Under the pieces are notes generated by a model, which did no database searches, was not told the origin of the DNA, and saw only the letters and a list, made by a program, of their open reading frames with translations. From positions 61,205-98,042 of the forward strand of contig DBWR01000043.1 of assembly GCA_002309305.1 (NCBI GenBank): a stretch of 36,838 nt of DNA, written 5' to 3'. The position numbers and the translations under genes are program-made. The stretch's first letter is position 1, and each line of letters begins with the position of its first letter. This DNA comes from Treponema sp. UBA1233. Its GTDB lineage: Bacteria; Spirochaetota; Spirochaetia; Treponematales; Treponemataceae. This document shows, one piece after another, positions 8,576 through 16,977 of the stretch.

Positions 8576-9129
8576 TGGAAACAATGTACGACCGCCTGGG
8601 AGACCTTTTAAATGAAACCCTGGAAGCCGGAGAAATAAAATTTGTAAAAGTTGAGGTTGAGCAGAAGGAATCAGAGAAGACTCAGAACGAATCTGCCCCA
8701 CTTGAAAACAGCGGGAATATCGGACAAACGGAAAATCAAGAGGAAAAGACAAATGCAAACGATACCCAGTCTGAGCCAAAAGAAAAGGTAAAACAAAACC
8801 ATAACTCACGACCAGAATACCACAGGCCGGAGAATACAGGAACAATCTACCATGCCGAAGATTTGGGTGGAAATGACAACACCAGGGAATACAAGCCGCG
8901 CTCTTTCATCTACAAGAAAATAACCCCAGAACTGGAAAAGGCATACAAGCTTCTGGACGTACCGTTCAACTCTACCCTGGAAGACTTAAAGAAGGCATAC
9001 AAGGACAAGCTCAAATACTACCATCCCGACCGTCATGCAGACAACGAAACGCTGCAGAAAGTCGCAACAGACAAGACACGTCAGGTAGTTGAGGCATATA
9101 ACCTAATCGTAAAGTTTCTTGAGGAATAA
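8575..9129 (+). CDS. J-domain protein with acidic, low-complexity N-terminus
   Basis: 184 residues. The last ~65 form a J domain: LEKAYKLLDVPFNSTLEDLKKAY, the essential HPD in KYYHPDRHAD, and a final helix. J domains stimulate the ATPase of a DnaK-type chaperone. Residues ~30-110 are rich in Glu, Lys, Asn and Gln and look disordered. The glycine-rich and zinc domains of true DnaJ are absent, so this is a specialised co-chaperone rather than DnaJ. It starts on the last base of the regulator's stop codon and is followed at once by a terminator, so it is the last operon gene. Its client is unknown. Confidence 0.82.
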   Translation: METMYDRLGDLLNETLEAGEIKFVKVEVEQKESEKTQNESAPLENSGNIGQTENQEEKTNANDTQSEPKEKVKQNHNSRPEYHRPENTGTIYHAEDLGGNDNTREYKPRSFIYKKITPELEKAYKLLDVPFNSTLEDLKKAYKDKLKYYHPDRHADNETLQKVATDKTRQVVEAYNLIVKFLEE

Positions 9130-9170
9130 AAAAACCGGCCAACTGAATGAATCGGTCAACCGGTTTTTGT
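9129..9170. terminator. Bidirectional rho-independent terminator
   Basis: AAAACCGG (from ~9131) pairs with CCGGTTTT (~9160-9167), and an inner stem ACTGA/TCGGT closes on ATGAA. A-run and T-run flanks serve both strands. It begins at the stop codon of the J-domain gene and lies downstream of glgC on the other strand. Confidence 0.8.
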
Positions 9171-9220
9171 AAGACTTTTTTTCTAAAAGACTTTTTAACG
9201 GACTTTTTGTCTTTAGAAAA

Positions 9221-10516
9221 TTAAATCACTGTTCCCGCAGGAATAACAGCAAATTTCTTTATTACGATGATTCCGTCTGAGCTGAAGAAGAGGCCATGGT
9301 CTCCGTCCTCGTAAGTGCGTCCGTTTACGTTGATGCAGCAGTTGTCACCAATGTGGGCATTCTTGTCGATGATGGCCTTGTTGATTTTGCAGCCCTTTCC
9401 GATACCGATGTTCGGTACACCCTTCTTTTCATTTTCCTTTTTCTGCTCGGCATTCTCATAGAAGTCGGCACCCATCATGATTACGCCGTTGAGGTCGCAG
9501 TTTTCATTGATGATGGAACGTACACCGATTACGGAATGTTCGATTCTTGAGTTGGAGATTACGCATCCTTCGCTTGCAAGTGACTGCTGGAGTGTAGCGT
9601 TGTTGATTTTGCTTGGAGGAAGGTTGCGCATGTGAGTGTAGATAGGCTTGTCTTCATCATAGAAATTGAACTGTGGAATCGGATTGGTAAGGTCGAGTGT
9701 CGCCTTGTAGAATGAGCTGATCGTACCGATGTCTTCCCAGTAGCCATTGAAGATGAAGCTGTTGACCTTCTTTGTCTTGATTGCCTCAGGAATGATTTCC
9801 TTTCCGAAGTCATTCTTGTCATTGTTGAGCATCTCTTCCATTGTTTCTGCATTGAAGATGTAGATACCCATGGATGCAAGATATTCAAGCTGAGGTGGAA
9901 GTTCCTTATTCCTTGATTTCTCTGGAATCTTCCAGTCGTCAATGTTAAGCTCTTTTGCAGGCTTTTCCATAAAGGCTGTAATCTTGTTAGAGTCATCAAC
10001 CTTCATGATTCCAAAGCCGGAAGCATCCTTTCTGTCTACTGCCTTTGCGGCAATCGTTATGTCAGCACCGGAAGCAAGATGTTCGTCCATGAATTTCTTA
10101 AGATCCATGCGGTAAAGCTGGTCACCTGAAAGGATGATGTAATGTGTCGGATTCTGTACCCTAAAGTGAGAGATGTTTTTGCGTACGGCATCAGCAGTTC
10201 CCTCATACCAGCCTGAATGCTCAAGGGTCTGTTCAGCGGCAAGAATCTCTACGAAACCGCGGCTGAAACGGTCAAAGTTGTATGAATTGATGATGTGCAG
10301 GTGAAGTGACGCAGAGTTAAACTGTGTCAAAAGATAGATTTTACGGTATCCGCTGTTTATACAGTTGGAAATCGGTATGTCAACAATGCGGTATTTTCCG
10401 CCAAACGGAACGGCCGGTTTTGAGCGCTCCTTTGTAAGCGGATAAAGCCTTGTACCCTTACCTCCTCCAAGAATTATAGCAAGTACTCTAGGTTCTTCTT
10501 TATTTTGATTTGCCAT
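9221..10516 (-). CDS. glgC: Glucose-1-phosphate adenylyltransferase
   Basis: GlgC makes ADP-glucose from ATP and glucose-1-phosphate, the committed step of bacterial glycogen synthesis. The 431-residue protein has the nucleotidyltransferase signature GGGKGTRLYPLT with KPAVPFGGKYRIVDIPISN near the N-terminus, SGDQLYRMD, FMEKP and NDFGKEIIP in the catalytic domain. The C-terminal left-handed beta-helix has hexapeptide repeats such as SVIGVRSII and IDKNAHIGDNC. ATG 10516 is preferred over TTG 10534 because the sequence upstream carries GGAGG, 11 bases away. It has its own promoter and stands alone. Other glg genes are not in the window. Confidence 0.96.
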   Translation of the reverse strand: MANQNKEEPRVLAIILGGGKGTRLYPLTKERSKPAVPFGGKYRIVDIPISNCINSGYRKIYLLTQFNSASLHLHIINSYNFDRFSRGFVEILAAEQTLEHSGWYEGTADAVRKNISHFRVQNPTHYIILSGDQLYRMDLKKFMDEHLASGADITIAAKAVDRKDASGFGIMKVDDSNKITAFMEKPAKELNIDDWKIPEKSRNKELPPQLEYLASMGIYIFNAETMEEMLNNDKNDFGKEIIPEAIKTKKVNSFIFNGYWEDIGTISSFYKATLDLTNPIPQFNFYDEDKPIYTHMRNLPPSKINNATLQQSLASEGCVISNSRIEHSVIGVRSIINENCDLNGVIMMGADFYENAEQKKENEKKGVPNIGIGKGCKINKAIIDKNAHIGDNCCINVNGRTYEDGDHGLFFSSDGIIVIKKFAVIPAGTVI

Positions 10517-10545
10517 GTTATTAGAAACCTCCAATATAATATTAT

Positions 10546-10574
10546 ATTATAAATCCGTTTTGTAGAATTTGCAA
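10546..10574 (-). promoter_or_regulatory. glgC promoter
   Basis: On the minus strand TTGCAA (10569-10574), a 17-bp spacer and a perfect TATAAT (10546-10551), about 30 bases before the glgC start codon. Confidence 0.7.
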
Positions 10575-10577
10575 GGA

Positions 10578-10605
10578 AAAAATAACGGCCAATAAGCTGT
10601 TTTTT
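10578..10605. terminator. Probable terminator of the ABC exporter operon
   Basis: AACGGC (10584-10589), loop CAATAA, GCTGTT (10596-10601), with an A-run on one side and a T-run on the other. On the minus strand it follows the ABC exporter genes and is read as a hairpin ending in ATTTTTT. It abuts the glgC -35 box and would insulate the two units. One pair is A-C on the minus strand. Confidence 0.55.
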
Positions 10606-10653
10606 AGAGGATACAGGATGTTTTAGCCGAGTCAAATTGAATCGAAAACGAAG

Positions 10654-12435
10654 CTACAGCAGCGCAAATTGGGACGAATACAGCTTGTAGTATGGGCCAA
10701 GATGTGCCATCAACTCGTAGTGTGCCCCATGTTCCACAATCTTTCCGTGGTCAACATAGAAAATGGTGTCGCAGTTTTTTATCGTGGAAAGCCTGTGTGC
10801 GATTATAAAGCTTGTCCTTCCGCGAAGCAGCTTGTTGAGTCCCCTCTGCAAAAGAATCTCTGTCTCCGTGTCTATTGAAGAAGTCGCCTCATCAAGAATC
10901 AGAATCTTGGGGTCGGCAAGCAGTGCACGAGCAAATGAAATCAGCTGTCTCTGCCCCACACTGAGTCTTGAGCCCCTTTCATTTACCTCTGTGTTATAGC
11001 CGTCCTCCATCTGCATGATAAAATCGTGTGCGCAGACTGTCTTGGCCGCTTCCATTACCTGCTCGTCGGTGGCATCCATGTTTCCGTAGCGTATGTTGTC
11101 CATGATGGTTCCCTTAAAGATAAAGCTGTCCTGCATCATCACGCCCATTTGAGTGCGAAGGGATTTTATCGTTACATCCTGAAGGTCATGTCCGTCCACA
11201 AGAATCTGTCCGCTGTCGGGATTGTAGAACCTGCTCAAAAGATTCACGATGGTGGATTTTCCTGCTCCAGTCGGGCCTACTATGGCAACACTTTCACCGG
11301 GTTCAATTGTAAAGTTGATGTCATCCAAAACCCTGACGCCTTCGTCATAGCTGAAGTTTATGTTCTTGTATTCAACCTTTCCGACAATCTCCGGAAGTTC
11401 ACCGGCACCATCCCTGTCCGTGATTTTAACAGGCTCGTCAATAGTTTCAAAAATGCGCTCAACATAGGAAACTGCGGTAAGCAGGTTGTTGATGAAATCG
11501 GCAAGGGTTGTAATCGGTTGCCAGAAACGGCTTATGTAAGCGGTAAATGCAATCAGAGTACCAACAGTCACGCCACTGAATCCAGTCTGAATCCAGTGAA
11601 TTCCCAGAATCCATGCAGCACCCATGGTAGCAGTAGATATTACCTGAACAAAGGGCCCCATCAAAAATGAAACAGAAACTGCCTTGAGCCATGCACGCCT
11701 GTAAGCAGATGAAAGGTTGTTGAATATCTTGATGTTTTCTTCTTCCCTGACAAAAGACTGTGTTACACGGATTCCGTTGATGCTTTCGGAAATGTATGCA
11801 TTCAAGTTGGACTGCTTGTTGCTCTGCGCGCGCCATGCCTTTCTCTGCCGTTTTTTAAGCATGAAGACATATGCGATGAAGATTGGAAGACCGCAAAGGA
11901 CCACAAGTGTAAGGGGAACGTTGATTGAAAACATGAATATGATGATGAAGATCAGAGAGCACAAATCAGTTATCGTGTTTACAAGACCGTTGCTCAAAAC
12001 GTCTGAGAGGTTGTTCACATAATTTACGATACGGACTTGAATCTTTCCGTGTGGCCTTGAGTCAAAATATGAAAATGGCAGTTTGAGTATGTGTGTAAAA
12101 AGATCAGAACGCAAATCATGAACTATACCCTGACCTATCTTTGTCATAATGCTGATTTTCAACTTGAGTGCAAATGCCGTAAACAGGGATATTCCAAGTG
12201 TGGCTCCCGCAAGAATCAGGATGGTCCTGAAGTCTTTTTTGGGAATCGCATAGTCCATGATGATTTTGAGGAAATATGGATAGAGCATTCCCAGGGCGGC
12301 AGTTACGAGCATCAGGAAGATAACCGCAACCATCGTCCTTGAGTGGGGCTTTACGTATTTTGAAAGTCTTTTGAGCTGACCGAAATCGTAGGTATCCTCG
12401 TAGGTTTCATCTATATCGTATCTGTTGCGTGCCAT
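10654..12435 (-). CDS. ABC exporter, heterodimer half with catalytic-type nucleotide site
   Basis: 593 residues: a six-helix type IV exporter domain (~30-325) and a nucleotide-binding domain with Walker A GPTGAGKST, Walker B ILILDEATSS (catalytic Glu present) and switch IAHRLST. The signature is LSVGQ instead of LSGGQ. ATG 12435 is chosen because GGGAGG precedes it and the longer frame overlaps the upstream gene, whose stop codon is one base away. With that gene it forms a heterodimeric exporter of the LmrCD/BmrCD/TM287-288 type, which move lipids, drugs or peptides outward. Substrate unknown. Confidence 0.9.
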   Translation of the reverse strand: MARNRYDIDETYEDTYDFGQLKRLSKYVKPHSRTMVAVIFLMLVTAALGMLYPYFLKIIMDYAIPKKDFRTILILAGATLGISLFTAFALKLKISIMTKIGQGIVHDLRSDLFTHILKLPFSYFDSRPHGKIQVRIVNYVNNLSDVLSNGLVNTITDLCSLIFIIIFMFSINVPLTLVVLCGLPIFIAYVFMLKKRQRKAWRAQSNKQSNLNAYISESINGIRVTQSFVREEENIKIFNNLSSAYRRAWLKAVSVSFLMGPFVQVISTATMGAAWILGIHWIQTGFSGVTVGTLIAFTAYISRFWQPITTLADFINNLLTAVSYVERIFETIDEPVKITDRDGAGELPEIVGKVEYKNINFSYDEGVRVLDDINFTIEPGESVAIVGPTGAGKSTIVNLLSRFYNPDSGQILVDGHDLQDVTIKSLRTQMGVMMQDSFIFKGTIMDNIRYGNMDATDEQVMEAAKTVCAHDFIMQMEDGYNTEVNERGSRLSVGQRQLISFARALLADPKILILDEATSSIDTETEILLQRGLNKLLRGRTSFIIAHRLSTIKNCDTIFYVDHGKIVEHGAHYELMAHLGPYYKLYSSQFALL

Positions 12436-12436
12436 A

Positions 12437-14188
12437 TCAGTTTCCTCCCTCAGACTTTTCGTCCGCAGTAAACTCACCGTACTGATGGTGATAGACGGAA
12501 GCATAATATCCGCCGGCTTCTATAAGTTCCCTGTGCGTACCCCGCTCTATTATCTTTCCTTCGTTCATCACAAGAATCTGGTCACAGTCCTTTACAGAAG
12601 AAATCCTGTATGCAATGACAAAAAGAGTCCTGTTCTCTGACACCGTCTTTAATGACTGCTGTATTAATGTTTCGGTTTCCATATCAACGGCAGAAGTCGT
12701 ATCGTCCAGTATGATTATTGCAGGGTCCTTGAGCAATGCTCTGGCAAGAGAAATCCTCTGCTTTTGACCGCCAGAAAGACCAACTCCACGTTCACCGACC
12801 ATAGTGTCATAACCGTCAGGCATTGCGCGTATGAATCCGTCTGCATCAGCAAGTTTTGCAACCGCCTCAACCTTTTCAAACGGACAGTCTGGATCTCCGT
12901 ACGCAATGTTACCTTCTATCGTGTCACTGAAAAGAAATACATCCTGCATTGCCATACCTATATTGTCACGCAGATTGTACATGTCCAGTTCCCTTACATC
13001 AGTCCCGTCCACAAGAACAGAACCACCGGTTACATCATAAAAGCGGCACAAAAGGTTCATGATTGTCGTTTTACCGCTGCCCGTACCGCCGATGATTCCG
13101 ACAGACTTTCCCTTTGCCGTCTTAAAGTTGATGTCATGAAGGATTTCCTCTCCGTGTGCCGAATATGACACATTCCTGAATTCGACTTCACCTTCTATCT
13201 TTTGTTTTTCAACAGGATGAGACGGAAGCTTTATGTCCGGTTCCACAGAGAAAGTCTTGTATATTTTGTCTATTGAGGCCTTGAATCTCATCGCATCATT
13301 TATAAGCCAGCCCAGCATCCTGAGTGGATTTGTCAGCATCCAGAGATAACCGTTTACAGTAACAAAGTTTCCAATGGACATCTCCCCTCGAATCGTCAGT
13401 AAGCCTCCATAAATCATCAGAATGACGTTGACTACAGTTCCGATAAACTCAAAAATTGGAACATACCTCTGCCAGATTTTTGACGCCTTAATTTCACTCT
13501 GACGGAAGGCCTCGTTTTCCTTTTCAAATCGATTCAGCTCAAACCTTTCCTTGGCAAACGCACGGACCACACGGTTTGCGGCAATATTCTCCTGTACGTA
13601 TGCGTTCAAGCTTGAAAAACACTGCCTTACCCCGGCAAAAGCAGGACCGACAGCCTTCATCTGAAGAAAGACGACAAGGGCTGTAAATGGAAGGACCGTA
13701 AGGAACATCAGGGCAAGCTTTATGTTAACAAAGAAAATCATGACAATGGCAGAAAGAAGCCAAATGCAGTTTCTGAACACATTGTAGATTACGAATGCTA
13801 CAAAATGACGGACTGCATCCATGTCTCCGGTCTGGCGGCTCATCAAGTCTCCTGTGCGGTTATTGTTATAAAAGGTAAAGTCTTCACGAAGGAGTTTTCT
13901 GTATACGGCATCCCTCATGTCAAAGAGGACACCCTGGCTGGAGCGTTCAAAAAGCATTTGAGCAAGATACTGGAAACCTTCTCGGAAAAGACATACACCA
14001 AGCAGAATCGCCACACACTTCCAGAGGTATTCATATTTACCGGCCACAATAACTTGGTCAACAATGATTCCTGATACCTTTGGATTTATAACGGCCATTG
14101 CGGATACAACTGCAATTATGAATAGCCCGATGCACATTTTCCCAGCGTGCTTTTTTAGAAAAGAAAAGAACCATTTAAAAGCTGTCAT
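12437..14188 (-). CDS. ABC exporter, heterodimer half with degenerate nucleotide site
   Basis: 583 residues with a six-helix exporter domain (helices between ~15 and 300) and a nucleotide-binding domain. Walker A is GGTGSGKTT and the signature is a normal LSGGQ. However, the Walker B Glu is Asp (IILDDTTSA) and the switch His is Tyr (IAYRISS). Its own site should therefore hydrolyse poorly, while its intact LSGGQ completes the active site of the partner. This asymmetry is typical of heterodimeric exporters and shows the two neighbouring genes work together. AGGAG lies just before the ATG. It is the first gene of the two-gene operon; the promoter in the 159-bp gap upstream is not clear to me. 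Confidence 0.9.
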   Translation of the reverse strand: MTAFKWFFSFLKKHAGKMCIGLFIIAVVSAMAVINPKVSGIIVDQVIVAGKYEYLWKCVAILLGVCLFREGFQYLAQMLFERSSQGVLFDMRDAVYRKLLREDFTFYNNNRTGDLMSRQTGDMDAVRHFVAFVIYNVFRNCIWLLSAIVMIFFVNIKLALMFLTVLPFTALVVFLQMKAVGPAFAGVRQCFSSLNAYVQENIAANRVVRAFAKERFELNRFEKENEAFRQSEIKASKIWQRYVPIFEFIGTVVNVILMIYGGLLTIRGEMSIGNFVTVNGYLWMLTNPLRMLGWLINDAMRFKASIDKIYKTFSVEPDIKLPSHPVEKQKIEGEVEFRNVSYSAHGEEILHDINFKTAKGKSVGIIGGTGSGKTTIMNLLCRFYDVTGGSVLVDGTDVRELDMYNLRDNIGMAMQDVFLFSDTIEGNIAYGDPDCPFEKVEAVAKLADADGFIRAMPDGYDTMVGERGVGLSGGQKQRISLARALLKDPAIIILDDTTSAVDMETETLIQQSLKTVSENRTLFVIAYRISSVKDCDQILVMNEGKIIERGTHRELIEAGGYYASVYHHQYGEFTADEKSEGGN

Positions 14189-14302
14189 TTAAGCTCCTGC
14201 CTTAGAAAAAATAGAATCCCATGCTGATTTTCTAATCCCTTTTTACTGTATAGGGTATAAAAAAACAAGTCATTTTTTGCATTAAGTTAACACTTTTTTG
14301 TC

Positions 14303-14335
14303 ATTTGAAAGCCTTATTTAACAGTTATTTCAAAT
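14303..14335. repeat. Perfect 8-bp inverted repeat between island and exporter genes
   Basis: ATTTGAAA (14303-14310) and TTTCAAAT (14328-14335) flank a 17-base loop that can form its own TAAC/GTTA stem. It lies just after the stop codon of the last island gene on the minus strand and is followed there by a GACAAAAAAG run. It could be a weak terminator or an operator; there is no proper T-tract. Confidence 0.3.
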
Positions 14336-14347
14336 CAGTGCCCAAAA

Positions 14348-14950
14348 TTACAAATCATCTAACCGGGAATATCTTGAATCGATAAATTCATTCCACTCTT
14401 TAAGCGTCATGGGTCTTGAATAGTTGGGATCAACCTTATAAAAATATAGGATCGTTTCATCAAGATTTAAGGTCATATCAGCCATGGCAATACATGCACG
14501 CCAGTCATCTTCCAGCTTGAGGAAAACACAAGTTCCAGGCTCAATAAAGAATTCAGCTCCATATACTTCCAGATATCTGGAGAGGCGATCCTTTATAGTC
14601 AATCCTTTTTTTGTTATAAAATCAACATCTTTTGTCTTTTTGAATATTACCTTATCTTCTCTTGTTGCTACAACAAAAGTTACATCACCTTCTTCTACTT
14701 TTGTACCAATTTCAAGACTCGCCTCGTTTATATTACAACCCAAATCCCACTCATACAATGTATCATCATAATAAGGTTCTGCAGGCTTATCAAAATCTAA
14801 AACATCATTGGTCTTATCTACGGGAATTGACATGGCCACATATTCTTTGCCGTCGATGATTACTGTCTTAGGCTTATTGTTCGAGCAGCTTAGTAATACA
14901 AACAGTAAAGGAAAAAGTAATTTTACTTCAATTTTCTTCATGATTTTCAT
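14348..14950 (-). CDS. Lipoprotein of unknown function
   Basis: 200 residues. A short basic N-terminus, a hydrophobic stretch (VKLLFPLLFVLLSC) and a lipobox ending in LLSC with the lipid-modified Cys near 22 show an exported lipoprotein. The mature part is acidic and mixed alpha/beta: a stretch like DGKEYVAMSIPVD, a central region with CNINEASLEIGTKVEEGDVTF, and WDLGC. I do not recognise a family. GGGGA precedes ATG 14950, which is preferred to the internal ATG three codons later. It has its own copy of the island promoter about 75 bases upstream. It is the last gene of the lipoprotein island, before the ABC exporter operon. Confidence 0.72.
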   Translation of the reverse strand: MKIMKKIEVKLLFPLLFVLLSCSNNKPKTVIIDGKEYVAMSIPVDKTNDVLDFDKPAEPYYDDTLYEWDLGCNINEASLEIGTKVEEGDVTFVVATREDKVIFKKTKDVDFITKKGLTIKDRLSRYLEVYGAEFFIEPGTCVFLKLEDDWRACIAMADMTLNLDETILYFYKVDPNYSRPMTLKEWNEFIDSRYSRLDDL

Positions 14951-15024
14951 TTTATCCCCATATTTTTTGGTTATATTTCTTTACCACCCATGCAAGTATT
15001 AGATCCTTTATTTTCATCTTAAAA

Positions 15025-15053
15025 AGTCTATGCTTAATGATATTTGCTGTCAA
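15025..15053 (-). promoter_or_regulatory. Island promoter, copy 1
   Basis: Minus strand TTGACA (15048-15053), a 17-bp spacer and TAGACT (15025-15030). Spacer and flanks resemble copies 2 and 3 (a TTAAGCA tail before the -10). It would drive the lipoprotein gene starting at 14950, with a leader of about 67 bases. Confidence 0.65.
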
Positions 15054-15095
15054 GATTTAAAATCTAACAAACACCTCAGGAAACACCTTTTGTAC

Positions 15096-15581
15096 TCATA
15101 ACAAAATCCCATCATTTTCTAAAGGTTTCTTGGGTGTTTTTATCGTTTCAATCTTAAAAAGATAACAGGACAGGCATTTTGAATATTTCTTTATAAAGCA
15201 TGGTATGATTTCCAGCAGCAATAGACAATATGGAATCATCTCAATATAAAAAGGCACTTTTACGGCTTTAATAACAATTGTGCCTACCAGAATTGTGTTG
15301 AAAATAATGTTGTGACAGACAATGCCTATCTTTGGATTTTTCATGTCACAGGTAATTTCATTTCTGCTAAAAAAATAAAAAATTGACTTAAAGAAAACAT
15401 TTTGAAGCACAAGACATAAGAAAAAGAATATTGCCATGATTATAAAAGAAACTTTGACAGTGTTTGCATCTTGAATTTTATCTACAACAGCTAGATCTAC
15501 TATGAAAAACATGACAACCATTATCACAAGGTTTACGATAAAATTGAAAAATTCCAACAAAAATTGTTTAATTCCTTTCAT
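15096..15581 (-). CDS. Small integral membrane protein, unknown
   Basis: 161 residues, mostly hydrophobic, with about four transmembrane segments (around 8-32, 43-65, 88-108 and 112-132), a charged loop FFSRNEITCDMKNPK between the second and third, and a polar C-terminal tail. The layout is loosely like RDD-type membrane proteins, but I cannot confirm that family. GGAG lies about ten bases before the start codon. It follows the 15615-16157 lipoprotein gene by ~33 bases and is probably co-transcribed with it. Confidence 0.6.
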   Translation of the reverse strand: MKGIKQFLLEFFNFIVNLVIMVVMFFIVDLAVVDKIQDANTVKVSFIIMAIFFFLCLVLQNVFFKSIFYFFSRNEITCDMKNPKIGIVCHNIIFNTILVGTIVIKAVKVPFYIEMIPYCLLLLEIIPCFIKKYSKCLSCYLFKIETIKTPKKPLENDGILL

Positions 15582-15614
15582 TTTTGACAGGCTCCATTTA
15601 TATATTAATTATGC

Positions 15615-16157
15615 TTAGAAAAACACATTAAACTCTTTATCGCCATTGGTTAATCTATAGTATTCAAGGTTGTAATTAACTTTATAGAAAACCCTTATAT
15701 CCGTTTTTTTATCATTGGAATAGACAAATACCAGAGTATAAATATTTGGATCACCTTCATCATAATCTATAAGATAATGTGGAGTGTATTTAATTCCATC
15801 AATTTTATATGTTATAAAAGATGTACCGACAAGATCCCAGCTACGATTCAAGATTTCTTGAAAATAAATTTTTTCTATCTCGACAGCAAACAGTCTGTGT
15901 ATGTCGGCTTCTTTATATTCATTTTTTGTTAGAGTTTCTAAAATCGCATCAGAGTATTCGTTTATACAATTTGATTTCTCAAGCATTTCGGTATACTGTA
16001 AATAGTTTTCCCTTTCTCTTGAATTACAAACTGCCTCTGTAATTTTTTCTGATATTTGCTTCATTTTAACATATTCTTGTCTGCTTGAATTACACGCCAA
16101 CAAGAATAACGGTATTAAAATGATTAATGGAATTTTATTTTTCATCATACTTTTCAT
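15615..16157 (-). CDS. Lipoprotein of unknown function
   Basis: 180 residues. The N-terminus MKSMMKNKIPLIILIPLF leads to a lipobox LLAC with Cys at about 22, so the protein is exported and lipidated. The mature part begins with a helical stretch (EYVKMKQISEKITEAV, then a run to KNEYKEADIHRLF) and ends in a beta-rich portion (TYKIDGIKYTPHYLIDY, VFYKVNYNLEYYRL). No family recognised. GGAG lies about six bases before ATG 16157. Copy 2 of the island promoter is ~80 bases upstream, so this gene probably starts the unit that continues into the membrane-protein gene at 15581. Confidence 0.7.
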   Translation of the reverse strand: MKSMMKNKIPLIILIPLFLLACNSSRQEYVKMKQISEKITEAVCNSRERENYLQYTEMLEKSNCINEYSDAILETLTKNEYKEADIHRLFAVEIEKIYFQEILNRSWDLVGTSFITYKIDGIKYTPHYLIDYDEGDPNIYTLVFVYSNDKKTDIRVFYKVNYNLEYYRLTNGDKEFNVFF

Positions 16158-16236
16158 TATTTCTCCACATTTTTAAACCTATACTGTTAAATAACTCGAT
16201 TCCTCTAGTAATCAATCAGTTTTTAACTTTTCTAAG

Positions 16237-16265
16237 AGTTTATTCTTAATTAGATTTACTGTCAA
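16237..16265 (-). promoter_or_regulatory. Island promoter, copy 2
   Basis: Minus strand TTGACA (16260-16265), a 17-bp spacer and TAAACT (16237-16242). The spacer ends in TTAAGAA like the other copies. It lies upstream of the lipoprotein gene starting at 16157. Confidence 0.65.
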
Positions 16266-16283
16266 GCCGTAACATTCTTCCTT

Positions 16284-16928
16284 TTATGGCATATAGGACA
16301 TTTCTCCCCATTGCGTTGATAAGAAAACATAATTTCCATAGTTTTTTGATTTTACAATATAACCATTATAATTCAATGCAACAGATGGACTTCCAACAGG
16401 ATAATATGCAAAATCAGAATCAATAGAATCTAGTAAATCATCAATGTTTTCATCAAATTTATTCAATACTCCTTTTTTATCAATAACATTATCTTTTGAA
16501 ATAAGCATATATTTTTTTCCAATATCATCATCAAATAACTCGATGTAATAATATACATCCTCATCGGCAGGCTCAATGACATAAGTATCTTCATTTTCAA
16601 TATAATTTCGGCATGGATAAAGATAAATTTCCATTACATCACTATCATTTTTTCGCTGTATTTTTGAGCACACAGACGAATCACCATCAAGACAAAATAA
16701 TTTATCCTTTGAATCAATTCTTAAAGTTTTCGTTTCATTAATGATTAAATTTTCCAGACGCACCTTTCCATTTGGCTTTAGCAATCCTAGTTCCATATTT
16801 TCAGTGGCCGGTACATCCCCAATCAAAACCCATTCTATCTTCAGAGTCTTTCCAGAGCATGATGAAAATGAAATGATGAATGCAAGACTTATTATGGAAA
16901 TAATCAAATTCTTTATACGCTGGAACAT
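16284..16928 (-). CDS. Lipoprotein, paralogue A of a duplicated 214-residue family
   Basis: 214 residues with a hydrophobic signal (NLIISIISLAFIISFSSC) and lipobox FSSC. The mature protein starts KTLKIEWVLIGDVPATE, has a central beta-rich region (DVMEIYLYPCRNYIE) and ends with a YNGYIVKSKNYGNYVFLSTQWG block. It is a clear paralogue of the gene at 17466-18110, with the same length and aligned residues along the whole protein. ATG 16928 is chosen because GGAGG precedes it; the longer frame to 17021 runs into the neighbouring gene. Function unknown; the mature domain is probably periplasmic or at the cell surface. Confidence 0.75.
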   Translation of the reverse strand: MFQRIKNLIISIISLAFIISFSSCSGKTLKIEWVLIGDVPATENMELGLLKPNGKVRLENLIINETKTLRIDSKDKLFCLDGDSSVCSKIQRKNDSDVMEIYLYPCRNYIENEDTYVIEPADEDVYYYIELFDDDIGKKYMLISKDNVIDKKGVLNKFDENIDDLLDSIDSDFAYYPVGSPSVALNYNGYIVKSKNYGNYVFLSTQWGEMSYMP

Positions 16929-16977
16929 TTTTTCCTCCACCTTTTTACTTGGATATTCTAACACATCATACTCTGAT

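Noticed and set aside
8192..8845. Long minus-strand reading frame opposite the regulator and J-domain genes
   Set aside because: It lies wholly antisense to two well-supported genes and its translation (Phe/Leu/Cys-rich, no domain) is typical of a shadow frame.
11026..11670. 214-codon plus-strand frame inside the first ABC exporter gene
   Set aside because: Antisense to a clear nucleotide-binding and membrane domain; no ribosome site and no recognisable protein.
14189..14302. Promoter for the ABC exporter operon
   Set aside because: Several weak pairs with 17-bp spacing are possible (for example TTGTTT with TAAAAA); none is good enough to choose.
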